A stretch of DNA of 64,000 bases, from assembly GCF_905171765.1 (NCBI RefSeq), contig NC_053391.1:693027035-693091034 (forward strand), written 5' to 3'. The first letter of the stretch is position 1. Every line of letters starts with the position of its first letter. Both the position numbers and the translations under genes were made by a program. The notes beneath the pieces were generated by a model. The model had not been told where the DNA came from. It made no database searches and saw only the letters and a program-made list of their open reading frames with translations. Shown in pieces: positions 9,990 to 20,498 of the stretch. The stretch comes from Bufo bufo (taxonomy: Eukaryota > Chordata > Amphibia > Anura > Bufonidae).

Positions 9990-10215
9990 GATCTGTGTAT
10001 TTGTTTTAGTTTTTCTGTTCCATTCTGATTCCAATGGCCCCCATGGACCCCACCCACTGACTATAATGGGGTCTGTTGGTTTTCCATCAGGGAGCCTGGC
10101 ATATCACTGGACAGATTAGGGCGGCTAGCTGACATTTTCTCCTGTTTTTCTAATGGAATCTGCAATGGATGCTCCTAACAGAGCCCCCAATGCAAAAGTG
10201 AAGGAAGCCTTAGAC
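9990..10215. repeat. MITE-like sequence, ACATTCAGATCTGTG...GGAAGCCTTA
   Basis: Has the look of the anuran foldback repeats (a CATTCAGA-type start, an internal CCATTCTGATTCCAATGG segment and a GAAGCCTTA end). The ends do not pair cleanly, so it is either degenerate or partial. Confidence 0.35.
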
Positions 10216-10744
10216 CCTGTATGACAGGTGCACATAGACAATCTGGATCCAACTGCAACAATAATAATCCGTGTTTGTTCTGGAAACTTGTCTAGAGATT
10301 ATCCTGGGACAGTCTCACACCAGCATGAGAATGACCCTGATCACTCAGCCAATCTAAGCACGGGAAGTTACCTTCTCCCATTCTGATTGGCTGAGCCAGA
10401 TTTTAGTCATTGGCTCTCTTATGCCAGCCAATAAACTTGCGGATTTCTAATTATTTAGTTATGAGTCTCGTTAAGGAGGAGAGCCGCTAATCTAAAAAGA
10501 GAAATCCAGAAGCACATTCCCAGAATTCCTGGAAGTGCTGGAGAAATTCCTTCTTTCTTCCATCTGTCTATGGTTTTCTGCTGGTAACACAGACACAGTC
10601 CAGACACCTATATACAGCTATATAGTGCATTACACTGCTCCTATAGAGAAGAAGGACTATGTGTTCGTGGTCACCTCAAAGGGGCAGCACTGGGTAATCC
10701 AGGGGGTCTCCAGTGTGGGACTGACCCTTTAAAGGGCATCTGTC
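10216..10744. other. Non-repetitive stretch with a CCAAT-box cluster; no gene
   Basis: No convincing ORF. Between about 10,345 and 10,435 there are four CCAAT/ATTGG words (GCCAATC, GATTGGC, CATTGGC, GCCAATA), two of which form an inverted pair (CAGCCAATC / GATTGGCTG). This could be promoter-like or the remains of a foldback repeat. No TATA box or downstream exon supports a promoter. Confidence 0.3.
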
Positions 10745-11070
10745 AGCAGTTTTGTACCTATGACACTGACCTGTTACATGTGCTCTTGGCAGCTGAAGGC
10801 GTCTGTGTTGCTCCCATCTTCATATGTGTCCGCATTGCTGAGAGAAATTATGTTTTATAATATGCAATGAGTCTCTAGGAGCAACGGGCTCTGCTCTCTC
10901 TGCAATGGTAACGCCCCCGTTGCTCCTAGATGCTCATTTGCATATAGTAAAACATCATCTTTCTCAGTAATGCAATCACATATGAACATGGGACCAACAC
11001 AGACGTCTTCAGCTGCCAAGTGCACATGGAACAGGTCAGCCAGTGTCATAGGGACAAACCTGCAGCTTCC
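10745..11070. mobile_element. Foldback MITE of about 325 bp
   Basis: Long imperfect inverted repeat. The left arm includes TACCTATGACACTGACCTGT and the right arm includes ACAGGTCAGCCAGTGTCATA; GCAGCTGAAG pairs with CTTCAGCTGC, and CTAGGAGCAACGGG with CCCGTTGCTCCTAG around the centre near 10,895. No ORF. A familiar high-copy anuran repeat, superfamily not assigned. Confidence 0.7.
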
Positions 11071-11074
11071 TAAT

Positions 11075-11285
11075 AGACTTTGTGTTTCATCGTTTTCAAG
11101 ATCTCTGCTTGCTGTTACTCTTGTTTACATCCAGAGACTAAAAACTCTTTACAGACCTAATACTTCTCATAGCTGAGGATTTGTTACAATTGGATCCATT
11201 CTAGACAATGCTGTCAGAGTTAAACACATTGGCAGCACACATCTCTCTCCTATCATGGCAGTTTGTTACAATGTATCAGTATAAG
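11075..11285 (+). repeat. Dispersed repeat, copy 1 (TCTCTGCTTGCTG family)
   Basis: Landmarks are AAGATCTCTGCTTGCTGT, TTGTTTACATCCAGAG, TACTTCTCATAGCTGAGGAT, TTTGTTACAATTG and GGCAGTTTGTTACAATGTAT. Related copies lie at 22,780-22,990, 54,420-54,570 and 58,295-58,345. Noncoding. Confidence 0.6.
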
Positions 11286-12110
11286 GATTACAATTTCATT
11301 TGATACATTAGTACCTGGACATGCTGCACATAATACACACATATTGTACGTTATATGGAGGCATTGTATAGCAGTATTATGTGAGGAATAAATGGTCATG
11401 CTATGTGTTCACTATAGGATGGTATTATATGGCGGTATTATGTAGGTACAGTATAGCAGTATTATTTTTGCATTGAATGGCAATATTGTGTGGGGAATAT
11501 TTGGCAGTGTTATGTGGGTGCATCAGGGCAGTATTATTTCAACAGTATAAGAAAGTATTATATAGGCATTGTATGGCAGTATTTTATTTGGCTATTATTT
11601 TGGCACTGAATATCACCATTGTGTGAGGGATATATGGCAGTGTTATGTGGACACTATAGGGTAGTATTATTTAGGCATTGTATAGCCGCATTCTATTTGT
11701 AATTGATGTTAGTATTGTATGTAGGATATTATTTCAATACTACATTAAGGTAATAGATAGGCATTGTATGCTGGAATTGCATTGGTACTTGATGACATTA
11801 TTCTGGAACATATATAGCCATGCTATGTGTACACTATAGGGTAGTATTATTTGGACACTATACAGAGGTATTATATTAAAACTTGAAGGCAGTATTCTGT
11901 GAGGTGTATATGGCCATGCTACAGTATGTGTTCACTATAGGGTAGTATTCTTTGGAAACTATACAGAGGTATTATTTAGGCATTGTATGTCAGTATTGTA
12001 TTAGTACTAGAAGGCAGTATTATGTGAGAAGTATATGGCCATGTTATGTGTACACTATAGGGTCGTATTATTTGGAAACTATACAGAGGTATTATTTAGG
12101 CATTGTATGT
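11286..12110. repeat. Degenerate GGCAGTATTATGTGG-type tandem repeat
   Basis: Loosely repeated phrases (GCAGTATTATGTG, CACTATAGGGTAGTATTATT, GGCATTGTATGGCAGTATT) at irregular 30-75 bp spacing. The same vocabulary resumes at 18,396-18,560, showing that the LINE between (12,111-18,395) is an insertion, and reappears at 41,890-42,330. No ORF. Confidence 0.7.
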
Positions 12111-12451
12111 AACATAGTAACATAGTACCGTATTTTTTGCCCTATAAGACACACCGGCCCATAAGACGCACCTAGGTTTTTGAGGAGGAAAATAAGAAAA
12201 AATATATTTTTAACCAAAAGGTGTGCTTTTGGTGGGTTTGAACTAATGGTGGTCTGTGCATGACACTATTATGGGGAATCTGTTATGGGGGAGCTGTGGA
12301 TGGCATTATGATGGTGGGGGATCTGTGGATGGCATTATGATGGTGGGGGGAGCTGTGGATGGCATTATGATGGTGGGGGGAGCTGTGGATGGCATTATGA
12401 TGGTGGGGGGGATCTGTGGATGGCATTATGATGGTGGGGGGGATCTGTGGA

Positions 12452-14172
12452 CAGGGCCGTCTTTTCGAATGGGCACGCTGGGCAGTTGCCCGGGGGCCCC
12501 ACTTGCCTGGGGGCCCGCCTGCCCAGTGAACCCACCAGCCAACTTCCCAACCGTCATTTAGCAGCGGGCGAGGGGGGGCAATCGCCCCCCCTATGTTGTC
12601 CTTTGCCCCCCCGCTGATTCCCCCAGTTGAATACTAATGAGCGCTTCCATTATAGAAGAGCTCATTAGAACCGAGAGACCAGGAAGTGGTGAACGCTCTG
12701 TACTCACCACTTCCTGGTCCTCGGCTGTCGGCTGTGCAGGGCTGCGCACAGCGTGAGGGCGCTCTGTGACCTCACGCTGTGCGCGCCAGTTCAGAGCACA
12801 GAGTCGACTGAGGAGAGGCAGGCGGCGTCCAGGAGCAGGAGAGGTAAGTGATTTTTTATTTTATAAGAAAATGTGGCTGCTGGGGGCATAAGGGGGCTAA
12901 TGGAGAGGCATATGGGGGCTAATGGAGAGGCATATGGGGGGCTAATGGAGAGGCATATGGGGGGCTAATGGAGAGAGGCATATGGGGGGCTAATGTAGAG
13001 AGGCATATGGGGGGCTAATGGAGAGGCATATGGGGGCTAATGGAGAGGCATATGGGGGCTAATGGAGAGGCATATGGGGGCTAATGAGGCATATGGGGGC
13101 TAATGGAGAGGCATATGGGGGCTAATGAGGCATATGGGGGCTAATGGAGAGGCATATGGGGGCTAATGGAGAGGCATATGGGGGCTAATGAGGCATATGG
13201 GGGCTAATGGAGAGGCATATGGGGGCTAATGGAGAGGCATATGGGGGCTAATGAGGCATATGGGGGCTAATGGAGAGGCATATGGGGGCTAATGAGGCAT
13301 ATGGGGGCTAATGGAGAGGCATATGGGGGCTAATGGAGAGGCATATGGGGGCTAATGGAGAGGCATATGGGGGCTAATGAGGCATATGGGGGCTAATGGA
13401 GAGGCATATGGGGGCTAATGAGGCATATGGGGGCTAATGGAGAGAGGCATATGGGGGCTAATGGAGAGGCATATGGGGGCTAATGGAGAGGCATATGGGG
13501 GCTAATGGAGAGGCATATGGGGGCTAATGAGGCATATGGGGGCTAATGGAGAGGCATATGGGGGCTAATGAGGCATATGGGGGCTAATGGAGAGAGGCAT
13601 ATGGGGGCTAATGGAGAGGCATATGGGGGCTAATGATGAGAGGCAGCATATGGGGGCTAATGATGAGAGGCAGCATATGGGGGCTAATGAGAGGCATAAT
13701 AACACTGTCATCCACAGATGCCCCCATAACAGTGTGTCTTCCACAGATGCCCCCATAACAGTGTGTCTTCCACAGATCCACCATAACAGTACGCCTGCGC
13801 ACTGATGAGAGACAGAAAGAAGGGGAAAGAATCCGCGGAAGCAAGCAGAGGACGGCACAGCAGACGATTGTAGCAGCTTCTTTTGTAAGTAAATAGTTTT
13901 ATTATAAATGTATCCCTGCAGACCGCAATTCTCTCATATTTTGTAATCTTATTTATATATACTTATTTTGTTTTTGCCCCCCCATTTTTGACTGTGGTAT
14001 CTTTGTGCCCCCCCTATATATTATTCCTATATTAAACACTGATTTTGTTGAAAGTACCAATAAATATCGCCTTATTGATAATTTGCATTTTTATTCTAGT
14101 GCGTGATTGTGTAGACAGGGCCCCAGTGCACTGTATTGCCCGGGGGCCTATAATGCTCTTAAGATGGCACTG
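12452..14172. mobile_element. Non-autonomous hAT-type element, 8-bp target duplication
   Basis: Ends are CAGGGCCGTCTT on the left and, reversed, CAGTGCCATCTT on the right. They are flanked by identical 8-bp duplications TCTGTGGA at 12,444-12,451 and 14,173-14,180. The 8-bp duplication and CAGGG-type ends fit the hAT superfamily. No transposase is encoded. The interior has two strong hairpins (CCAGGAAGTGGTGA...TCACCACTTCCTGG at 12,682-12,719; GCGCACAGCGTGAGG...CCTCACGCTGTGCGC at 12,744-12,785), then a 22/19-bp minisatellite. Length is 1,721 bp, most of it array. Confidence 0.85.
12885..13700. repeat. 22/19-bp minisatellite inside the hAT-type element
   Basis: The unit CATATGGGGGCTAATGGAGAGG (22 bp) alternates with a 19-bp form lacking AGA and a 24-bp form with GAGAGAGG. 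About 38 units. Short minus-strand frames past its right end are repeat translations. Confidence 0.9.
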
Positions 14173-15276
14173 TCTGTGGATGGCATTATGATGGTGGGGG
14201 GGATCTGTGGATGGCATTATGATGGTGGGGGGGATCTGTGGATGGCATTATGATGGTGGGGGGGATCTGTGGATGGCATTATGATGGTGGGGGGGATCTG
14301 TGAATGGCACTGCTATATGTACTTCATTCATAAAGTAGGCGGAGCAGGCACGTGACCTCAGTGAGTTACGGCCGCCTGCAGCCCGGCCTGCCTGCTAGCG
14401 CTTACTGCAAGTTGATCCAGAGGAAGGCAAAAAAAAACCCTGTGAGGTAGAAGCCGATTTCCCCCACTTTAGGGGAAAATAAATTCCTTCCCAACTCCAA
14501 TCAGGCATCAGAATAACTCCCTGGATCAACGACCCCTCTCTAGTAGCTATAGCCTGTAATATTATTACGCTCCAGAAACACATCCAGGCCCCTCTTGAAT
14601 TCCTTTATTGTACTCACCATCACCACCTCCTCAGGCAGAGAGCTCCATAGTCTCACTGCTCTTACCGTAAAGAATCCTCTTCTCTGTTTGTGTACAAACC
14701 TTCTTTCCTCCAGACGCAGAGGATGTCCCCTCGTCACAGTCCTGGGGATAAATAGCTGATGGGAGAGATCTCTGTACTGACCCCTGATATATTTATACAT
14801 AGTTATTAGATCTCCCCTCAGTCGTCTTTTTTCTAAAGTGAATAACCCTAATGTTGATAATCTTTCAGGGTACTGTAGTTGCCCCATTCCAGTTATTACT
14901 TTAGTTGCCCTCCTCTGGACCCTCTCCAGCTCTGCTATGTCTGCCTTGTTCACTGGAGCCCAGAACTGTACACAGTACTCCATGTGTGGTCTGACTAGTG
15001 ATGTGTAAAGTGGTAGGACTATGTTCTTATCACGGGCATCTATGCCCCTTCTGATGGAACCCATTATCTTATTGGCCTTGGCAGCAGCTGCCTGACACTG
15101 GTTTTTGCAGCTTAGTTTACTGTTTATTAAAATTCCTAGATCCTTTTCCATGTCAGTGTTACCGAGTGTTTTACCATTTAGTATGTACGGGTGACTTGCT
15201 TTATTCCTTCCCATGTGCTAAACCTCATCTGCCACTTATCTGCCCAAGCCTCCAATCTATCCAGATCCATCTGTAG

Positions 15277-18003
15277 CAGTGTACTGTCCTCTGTAGTGTA
15301 TATACAGTATACTGTCCTCTGTAGTATATATATATATAGTATACTGTCCTCTGTAGTATATATACAGTATACTGTCCTCTGTAGTGTATATACAGTATAC
15401 TGTCCTCTGTAGTATATATACAGTATACTGTCCTCTGTAGTGTATATATACAGTATACTGTCCTCTGTAGTATATATACAGTATACTGTCCTCTGTAGTG
15501 TATATATACAGTATACTGTCCTCTGTAGTATATGTACAGTATACTGTCCTCTGTAGTATATATTTATAGTATACTGTTCTCTGTAGTATATATATACAAT
15601 ATACTGTCCTCTGTAGTATATATACAGTATACTGTCCTCTGTAGTGTATATATACAGTATACTGTCCTCTGTAGTATATATACAGTATACTGTCCTCTGT
15701 AGTATATATACAGTATACTGTCCTCTGTAGTATATGTACAGTATACTGTCCTCTGTAGTGTATATATACAGTATACTGTCCTCTGTAGTATATATACAGT
15801 ATACTGTCCTCTGTAGTATATTTACAGTATACTGTCCTCTGTAGTATATATATACAGTATACTGTCCTCTGTAGTGTATATACAGTATACTGTCCTCTGT
15901 AGTATATATACAGTATACTGTCCTCTGTAGTGTATATATACAGTATATTATCCTCTGTAGTATATATGTACAGTATACTGTCCTCTGTAGTGTATATATA
16001 CAGTATACTATCCTCTGTAGTATATATGTACAATATACTGTCCTCTGTAGTATATATACAGTATACTGTCCTCTGTAGTATATATAAAGGAAACTGTCCT
16101 CTGTAGTGTATATATACAATATACTGTCCTCTGTAGTATATATACAGTATACTGTCCTCTGTAGTATATATATACAATATACTGTCCTCTGTAGTGTATA
16201 TATACAGTATACTATCCTCTGTAGTATATATGTACAATATACTGTCCTCTGTAGTATATATACAGTATACTGTCCTCTGTAGTATATATATATATAGTAT
16301 ACTGTCCTCTGTAGTATATATACAGTATACTGTCCTCTGTAGTGTATATACAGTATACTGTCCTCTGTAGTATATATACAGTATACTGTCCTCTGTAGTG
16401 TATATATACAGTATACTGTCCTCTGTAGTATATATACAGTATACTGTCCTCTGTAGTGTATATATACAGTATACTGTCCTCTGTAGTATATGTACAGTAT
16501 ACTGTCCTCTGTAGTATATATTTATAGTATACTGTTCTCTGTAGTATATATATACAATATACTGTCCTCTGTAGTATATATACAGTATACTGTCCTCTGT
16601 AGTGTATATATACAGTATACTGTCCTCTGTAGTATATATACAGTATACTGTCCTCTGTAGTATATATACAGTATACTGTCCTCTGTAGTATATGTACAGT
16701 ATACTGTCCTCTGTAGTGTATATATACAGTATACTGTCCTCTGTAGTATATATACAGTATACTGTCCTCTGTAGTATATTTACAGTATACTGTCCTCTGT
16801 AGTATATATATACAGTATACTGTCCTCTGTAGTGTATATACAGTATACTGTCCTCTGTAGTATATATACAGTATACTGTCCTCTGTAGTGTATATATACA
16901 GTATATTATCCTCTGTAGTATATATGTACAGTATACTGTCCTCTGTAGTGTATATATACAGTATACTATCCTCTGTAGTATATATGTACAATATACTGTC
17001 CTCTGTAGTATATATACAGTATACTGTCCTCTGTAGTATATATACAGTATACTGTCCTCTGTAGTGTATATATACAATATACTGTCCTCTGTAGTATATA
17101 TACAGTATACTGTCCTCTGTAGTATATATATACAATATACTGTCCTCTGTAGTGTATATATACAGTATACTATCCTCTGTAGTATATATGTACAATATAC
17201 TGTCCTCTGTAGTATATATACAGTATACTGTCCTCTGTAGTATATATACAGTATACTGTCCTCTGTAGTGTATATATACAATATACTGTCCTCTGTAGTG
17301 TATATATACAGTATACTGTCCTCTGTAGTATATATACAGTATACTGTCCTCTGTAGTATATATATACAATATACTGTCCTCTGTAGTATATATACAGTAT
17401 ACTGTCCTCTGTAGTGTATATATACAGTATACTATCCTCTGTAGTATATATGTACAGTATACTGTCCTCTGTAGTGTATATATATACAGTATACTGTCCT
17501 CTGTAGTGTATATATACAGTATACTGTCCTCTGTAGTGTATATATACAGTATACTGTCCTCTGTAGTATATATATACAGTATACTATCCTCTGTAGTATA
17601 TATGTACAGTATACTGTCCTCTGTAGTGTATATATACAGTATACTGTCCTCTGTAGTATATATACAGTATACTGTCCTCTGTAGTGTATATATACAGTAT
17701 ACTGTCCTCTGTAGTATATATACACAGTATACTGTCCTCTGTAGTGTATATATACAGTATACTGTCCTCTGTAGTATATATACAGTATACTGTCCTCTGT
17801 ATTATATATACAGTATACTGTCCTCTGTAGTATATATATACAATATACTGTCCTCTGTAGTATATATATACAGTATACTGTCCTCTGTAGTATATATATA
17901 CAGTATACTGTCCTCTGTAGTATATATACAGTATACTGTCCTCTGTAGTATATATACAGTATACTGTCCTCTGTAGTATATATATACAGTATACTGTCCT
18001 CTT
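15277..18003. repeat. 28-30 bp minisatellite grown from LINE RT codons
   Basis: The unit is ACTGTCCTCTGTAGTATATA followed by TACAGTAT, with 28-30 bp spacing and about 95 copies. The right edge merges into LINE codons reading KVIYTEEDS and the left edge into codons reading TEDSTLLQMD, so the unit corresponds to the YTEEDS-TLL segment just after the FADD box. A block of about 0.95 kb is duplicated at a 958-bp offset: markers TATTTATAGT at 15,561 and 16,519, and GTATATTATC at 15,943 and 16,901. The unit is open in all three minus frames, giving artefact ORFs up to 674 residues. Confidence 0.95.
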
Positions 18004-18106
18004 CAGTGTAAATTACTTTACACAGTTTAGTGTCATCTGCAAAAATTTATACTTTACTATGCAAGCCTTCTACAAGATCATTAATAAATATATTGAAGAG
18101 AATAGG

Positions 18107-18285
18107 GCCCAATACTGACCCCTGAGGTACCCCACTAGTGACAGTGACCTCTCTAATACTGACCCCTGAGGTACCCCACTAGTGACAGTGACCCCTCCAG
18201 TACTGACCCCTGAGGTACTCCACTAGTGACAGTGACCCCTCCAGTACTGACCCCTGAGGTACTCCGCTAGTGACAGTGACCCAAT
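18107..18285. repeat. Four tandem copies of 44 bp in the LINE RT
   Basis: The unit AGTACTGACCCCTGAGGTAC followed by the CCACTAGTGACAGTGACC segment repeats four times at 44-bp spacing. On the minus strand each copy encodes [13 protein letters not shown], the RT motif before the FADD box. Since 44 is not a multiple of three, each copy shifts the frame. Confidence 0.9.
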
Positions 18286-18395
18286 CTGAGTGTGTACCGT
18301 TAATAACCACCCTCTGTTTTCTATCCCTCAGCCAGTTACTTACCCACATACAGACGTTTTCTCCCAGTCCGAGCATTCTCATTTTATATGCTAAC

Positions 18396-18643
18396 CTTTT
18401 ATGTCAGTATTATATTAGTACTTGAAGACAGTATTCTGTGAGGAGTATATGGCCATTCTATGTGGACACTATATGGTAGTATTATTGGTATATTATGTGG
18501 AGGTTTTGTATGTCAGTATTATATTGGCACTGAATAGCAGTATTATGTGACTCTTCTTCTCTACGTCTTACTATATTGTCTACATGAAATCTCCACCAGT
18601 GACTAAAGCCAATGTGCTGCACTTCACATACATGAGGCTTAAT
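18396..18643. repeat. GCAGTATTAT repeat resumes, then unannotated DNA
   Basis: 18,396-18,560 continues the degenerate repeat seen before 12,110 (TATGTCAGTATTATATTAG, GCAGTATTATGTGA). The remainder to the hAT-type insertion has no recognisable feature. Confidence 0.6.
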
Positions 18644-18728
18644 ATCACCGCCAGGGCCGGTACAAGGCAGGGGCCGAAGGAGCGGGTGCCCTGGGCGCTA
18701 CCATTTGCGGACAGGAGGGGGGCGCAGC

Positions 18729-20431
18729 AGGGCCGGACTGGCCTGCCGGGATACCGGGAAATTTCCCGGTGGGCCGGCAAGCCTGAGTGCCGCAAGGCCG
18801 CGGCCCTGGTGACAAGTGGGGGCGGCCGCGGCCGGCGGCAGGGCAGAGCAGGAGATGAGCGCTTCCATTGCGGAAGCGCTCATCTCCATAGTCATCTGTA
18901 TTGCCGTCCTCAGGACGGCAATACAGATGCCTGCGCTGCGGCAGAGGAGGGAGAGGTGTGTCCCCTCCTGTTCCTCTGATAGGCTGCCGGCCTAGTGCTG
19001 GCAGCCTATCAGAGGCCGGTGCAGGCGGCGCGATGACGTCATCGCGTCGCCTGACTGCCGTATAGCGAGGGACACAGACGGAAGAGGCGGCCTGCATCGC
19101 ATCACATTGCTGGAGGTAAGTATAAGTTTTTTTTATTATTTTTTTTATTTATATAGGTACAATACTGGGCTGGGCTGGCACATAAGGGGGGACTACTGGG
19201 CTGGCACATGATAAGGGGGGACTACTGGGCTGGGCTGGCACATGATAAGGGGGGCTACTGGGCTGGCACATGATAAGGGGGGACTACTGGGCTGGGCTGG
19301 CACATAAGGGGGGCTACTGGGCTGGCACATGATAAGGGGGGACTACTGGGCTGGCACATGATAAGGGGGGCTACTGGCACATGATAAGGGGGGCTACTGG
19401 CACATGATAAGGGGGGCTACTGGCACATGATAAGGGGGGCTACTGGCCCATAAGGGGGCTACTGGCACATAAGGGGGGCTATTGGCACATAAGGGGGGCT
19501 ACTGGCCCATAAGGGGGCTATTGGCAATAAGGGGGGCTACTGGCACATGATATGGGGGGCTACTGGCACATGATATGGGGGCACTCTGGCTACTGGCACA
19601 TGATATGGGGGCACTCTGGCTACTGGCACATGATATGGGGGGGGGCTCTGGCTACTGGCACATGATATGGGGGCACTCTGGCTACTGGCACATGATATGG
19701 GGGCACTCTGGCTACTGGCACATGATATGGGGGGGGGGCTCTGGCTACTGGCACATGATATGGGGGCATCTATGGGGGCACATCTTACTGCAGATTATTT
19801 AGGGGCATCTACTGAGGCTAAAAAGAAGATATTTTATATGGGGGGCTCTGTATAGGGGCATTTTATACTGGGACACATTATGGTGGGTACTATGGGGAAG
19901 GGGGGAGCACTATGGGGGTCATCTACGGGGGCACTGAGAAGGGGTATTTTATGTTGGCACATTATGGGAACATTAGCTCAACTGGGGGCATTACAAAGGG
20001 GTATGTTTTGCATATTATAAGGAGAATTATTACTACTGGGGGGGGCATTATGGTGGGCTTTATTACTCCCCCATGGTATGACCCCCTAGTAGCAGCACCA
20101 GCCTCTCCCTGCTCTGCTATTCCTCTGCCCCTTCTCCAAATCCTTATTATGAAATCTTTCTCATTAGGATAAAGCACAACATCAGCTCCGCCGAGCCCCC
20201 GGCCAAGTGTTGAAGTGGCGTCCGAGATCCCCAAGGGCCAAGTCAAGTAACTGTAAGTTTTTATGGGGGTTCTACAAAAGAGCTATCGTGGGGCAAAGTT
20301 CATATTCGTGTTTACACACGTGTTTTAAAATGAATACTTTCAAAGTCCCACAGTCCTTTGTTCTATTGCTTTAAGTATATTCTTGTTTTGAAACAACATT
20401 GATTCTTTCTTAAAAACGGGGGGGGGGGGGG
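18729..20431. mobile_element. Element nested in the hAT MITE
   Basis: Starts CAGGGCCGGACTGGCC and carries the CCGGGAAATTTCCCGG palindrome at about 18,756-18,771. Three consecutive hairpins follow: GATGAGCGCTTCC/GGAAGCGCTCATC (18,852-18,883), CATCTGTATTGCCGTCC/GGACGGCAATACAGATG (18,894-18,930) and CTCTGATAGGCTGCC/GGCAGCCTATCAGAG (18,972-19,014). Next come a GTAAGT-T-rich stretch and a minisatellite. The right end is a G run at about 20,418-20,438 with no clear inverted terminus, so the class is unknown. GGGGGGCGCAG on both sides may be its target duplication. Confidence 0.5.
19150..19775. repeat. GGCTACTGGCACATGATAAGG minisatellite
   Basis: Units of about 25-45 bp built from CTACTGG(GCTGG)CACATGATAAGGGGGG, with local variants (CCCATAAGGGGG; GGGCACTCTGGCTACTGG). 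Lies inside the nested element. The 75-residue MGALWLLAHD frames are repeat translations. Confidence 0.85.
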
Positions 20432-20498
20432 GGGGGGGGCGCAGTTTGCCATCTTCGCCCTGGGCACCAAATGGCCTTGTCCCAGCCCTGATCACCGC

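Larger units (their letters stand above)
8230..9990. repeat. 15-bp minisatellite (ACAACAAGCWCAGAY)n, interrupted
   Basis: The unit ACAACAAGCTCAGAT alternates with ACAACAAGCACAGAC and an AAAAAGC variant. It is most regular from 9,400 to 9,930. Because 15 is a multiple of three the array is open in several frames (TSSDT repeats on plus, VVSVL repeats on minus); these are not genes. It is broken by unrelated insertions at 8,338-8,586 and 9,020-9,125. Confidence 0.9.
12129..14394. mobile_element. Unclassified repeat with ATAAGACGCACC terminus, carrying a nested hAT
   Basis: Begins CCGTATTTTTTGCCCTATAA and GACGCACC, a terminus I have seen widely in vertebrate assemblies but cannot assign. It contains a 29-32 bp minisatellite (GGATGGCATTATGATGGTGG) at 12,260-12,443 and 14,173-14,310, split by the hAT-type element. 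The right end near 14,394 is set by the LINE sequence resuming (TTGATCCAGAGGAAGG); its terminal repeat was not identified. Confidence 0.5.
12111..18395 (-). mobile_element. CR1/L2-group LINE, interrupted and expanded
   Basis: Minus-strand LINE. The 5'-truncated RT starts near 18,395; the coding part runs to about 14,540; a short 3' UTR reaches about 14,395; and the tail AACATAGTAACATAGTA lies at 12,111-12,128, the CATAGTAA tail typical of this frog LINE type. The tail is separated from the body by a later 2.3-kb insertion (12,129-14,394). The body carries a 2.7-kb minisatellite (15,277-18,003). Flanks on both sides are the GCAGTATTAT repeat. Confidence 0.75.
14540..18395 (-). pseudogene. CR1/L2-group LINE reverse transcriptase, broken
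   Basis: Minus-strand protein pieces in order: WVSNWLRDRKQRVVINGTHS and [13 protein letters not shown] (18,179-18,382, with the last part tandemly repeated), [19 protein letters not shown], an in-frame TAA, then FADDTKLCKVIYTEEDS (catalytic FADD codons at 18,032-18,043). The minisatellite follows, after which the protein resumes as TLLQMDLDRLEAWADKWQMR (about 15,230-15,290). It then continues, after a frame break near 15,215, as an uninterrupted 224-residue C-terminal part (14,540-15,214) with LVRPHMEYCVQFWAP, LERVQRRATK, EKRRLRGDLI and RLWSSLPEEVV. The family copies LINE RNA at a nicked target. The nonsense codon, 44-bp duplications and array make it nonfunctional. Confidence 0.85.
18652..20490. 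mobile_element. hAT-type element with a nested insertion, 8-bp target duplication
   Basis: The left end is CAGGGCCGGTACAAGGC and the right end reversed is CAGGGCTGGGACAAGGC. Identical 8-bp duplications ATCACCGC flank it (18,644-18,651 and 20,491-20,498). The outer arms (18,652-18,728 and about 20,432-20,490) join to a roughly 130-bp MITE sharing the sequence GGGGGGCGCAG at the break, which implies that a 1.7-kb element inserted inside it. No transposase. Confidence 0.85.

Noticed and set aside
9057..10119. Thr/Ser/Asp-rich (TSSDT)n and Val/Ser/Leu-rich ORFs of about 300 residues
   Set aside because: Products of a 15-bp minisatellite; no start context, no splice sites, and open on both strands.
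15178..17725. Tyr/Ile/Gln-rich ORFs up to 674 residues
   Set aside because: Minisatellite translation. Only the short edges are LINE codons.
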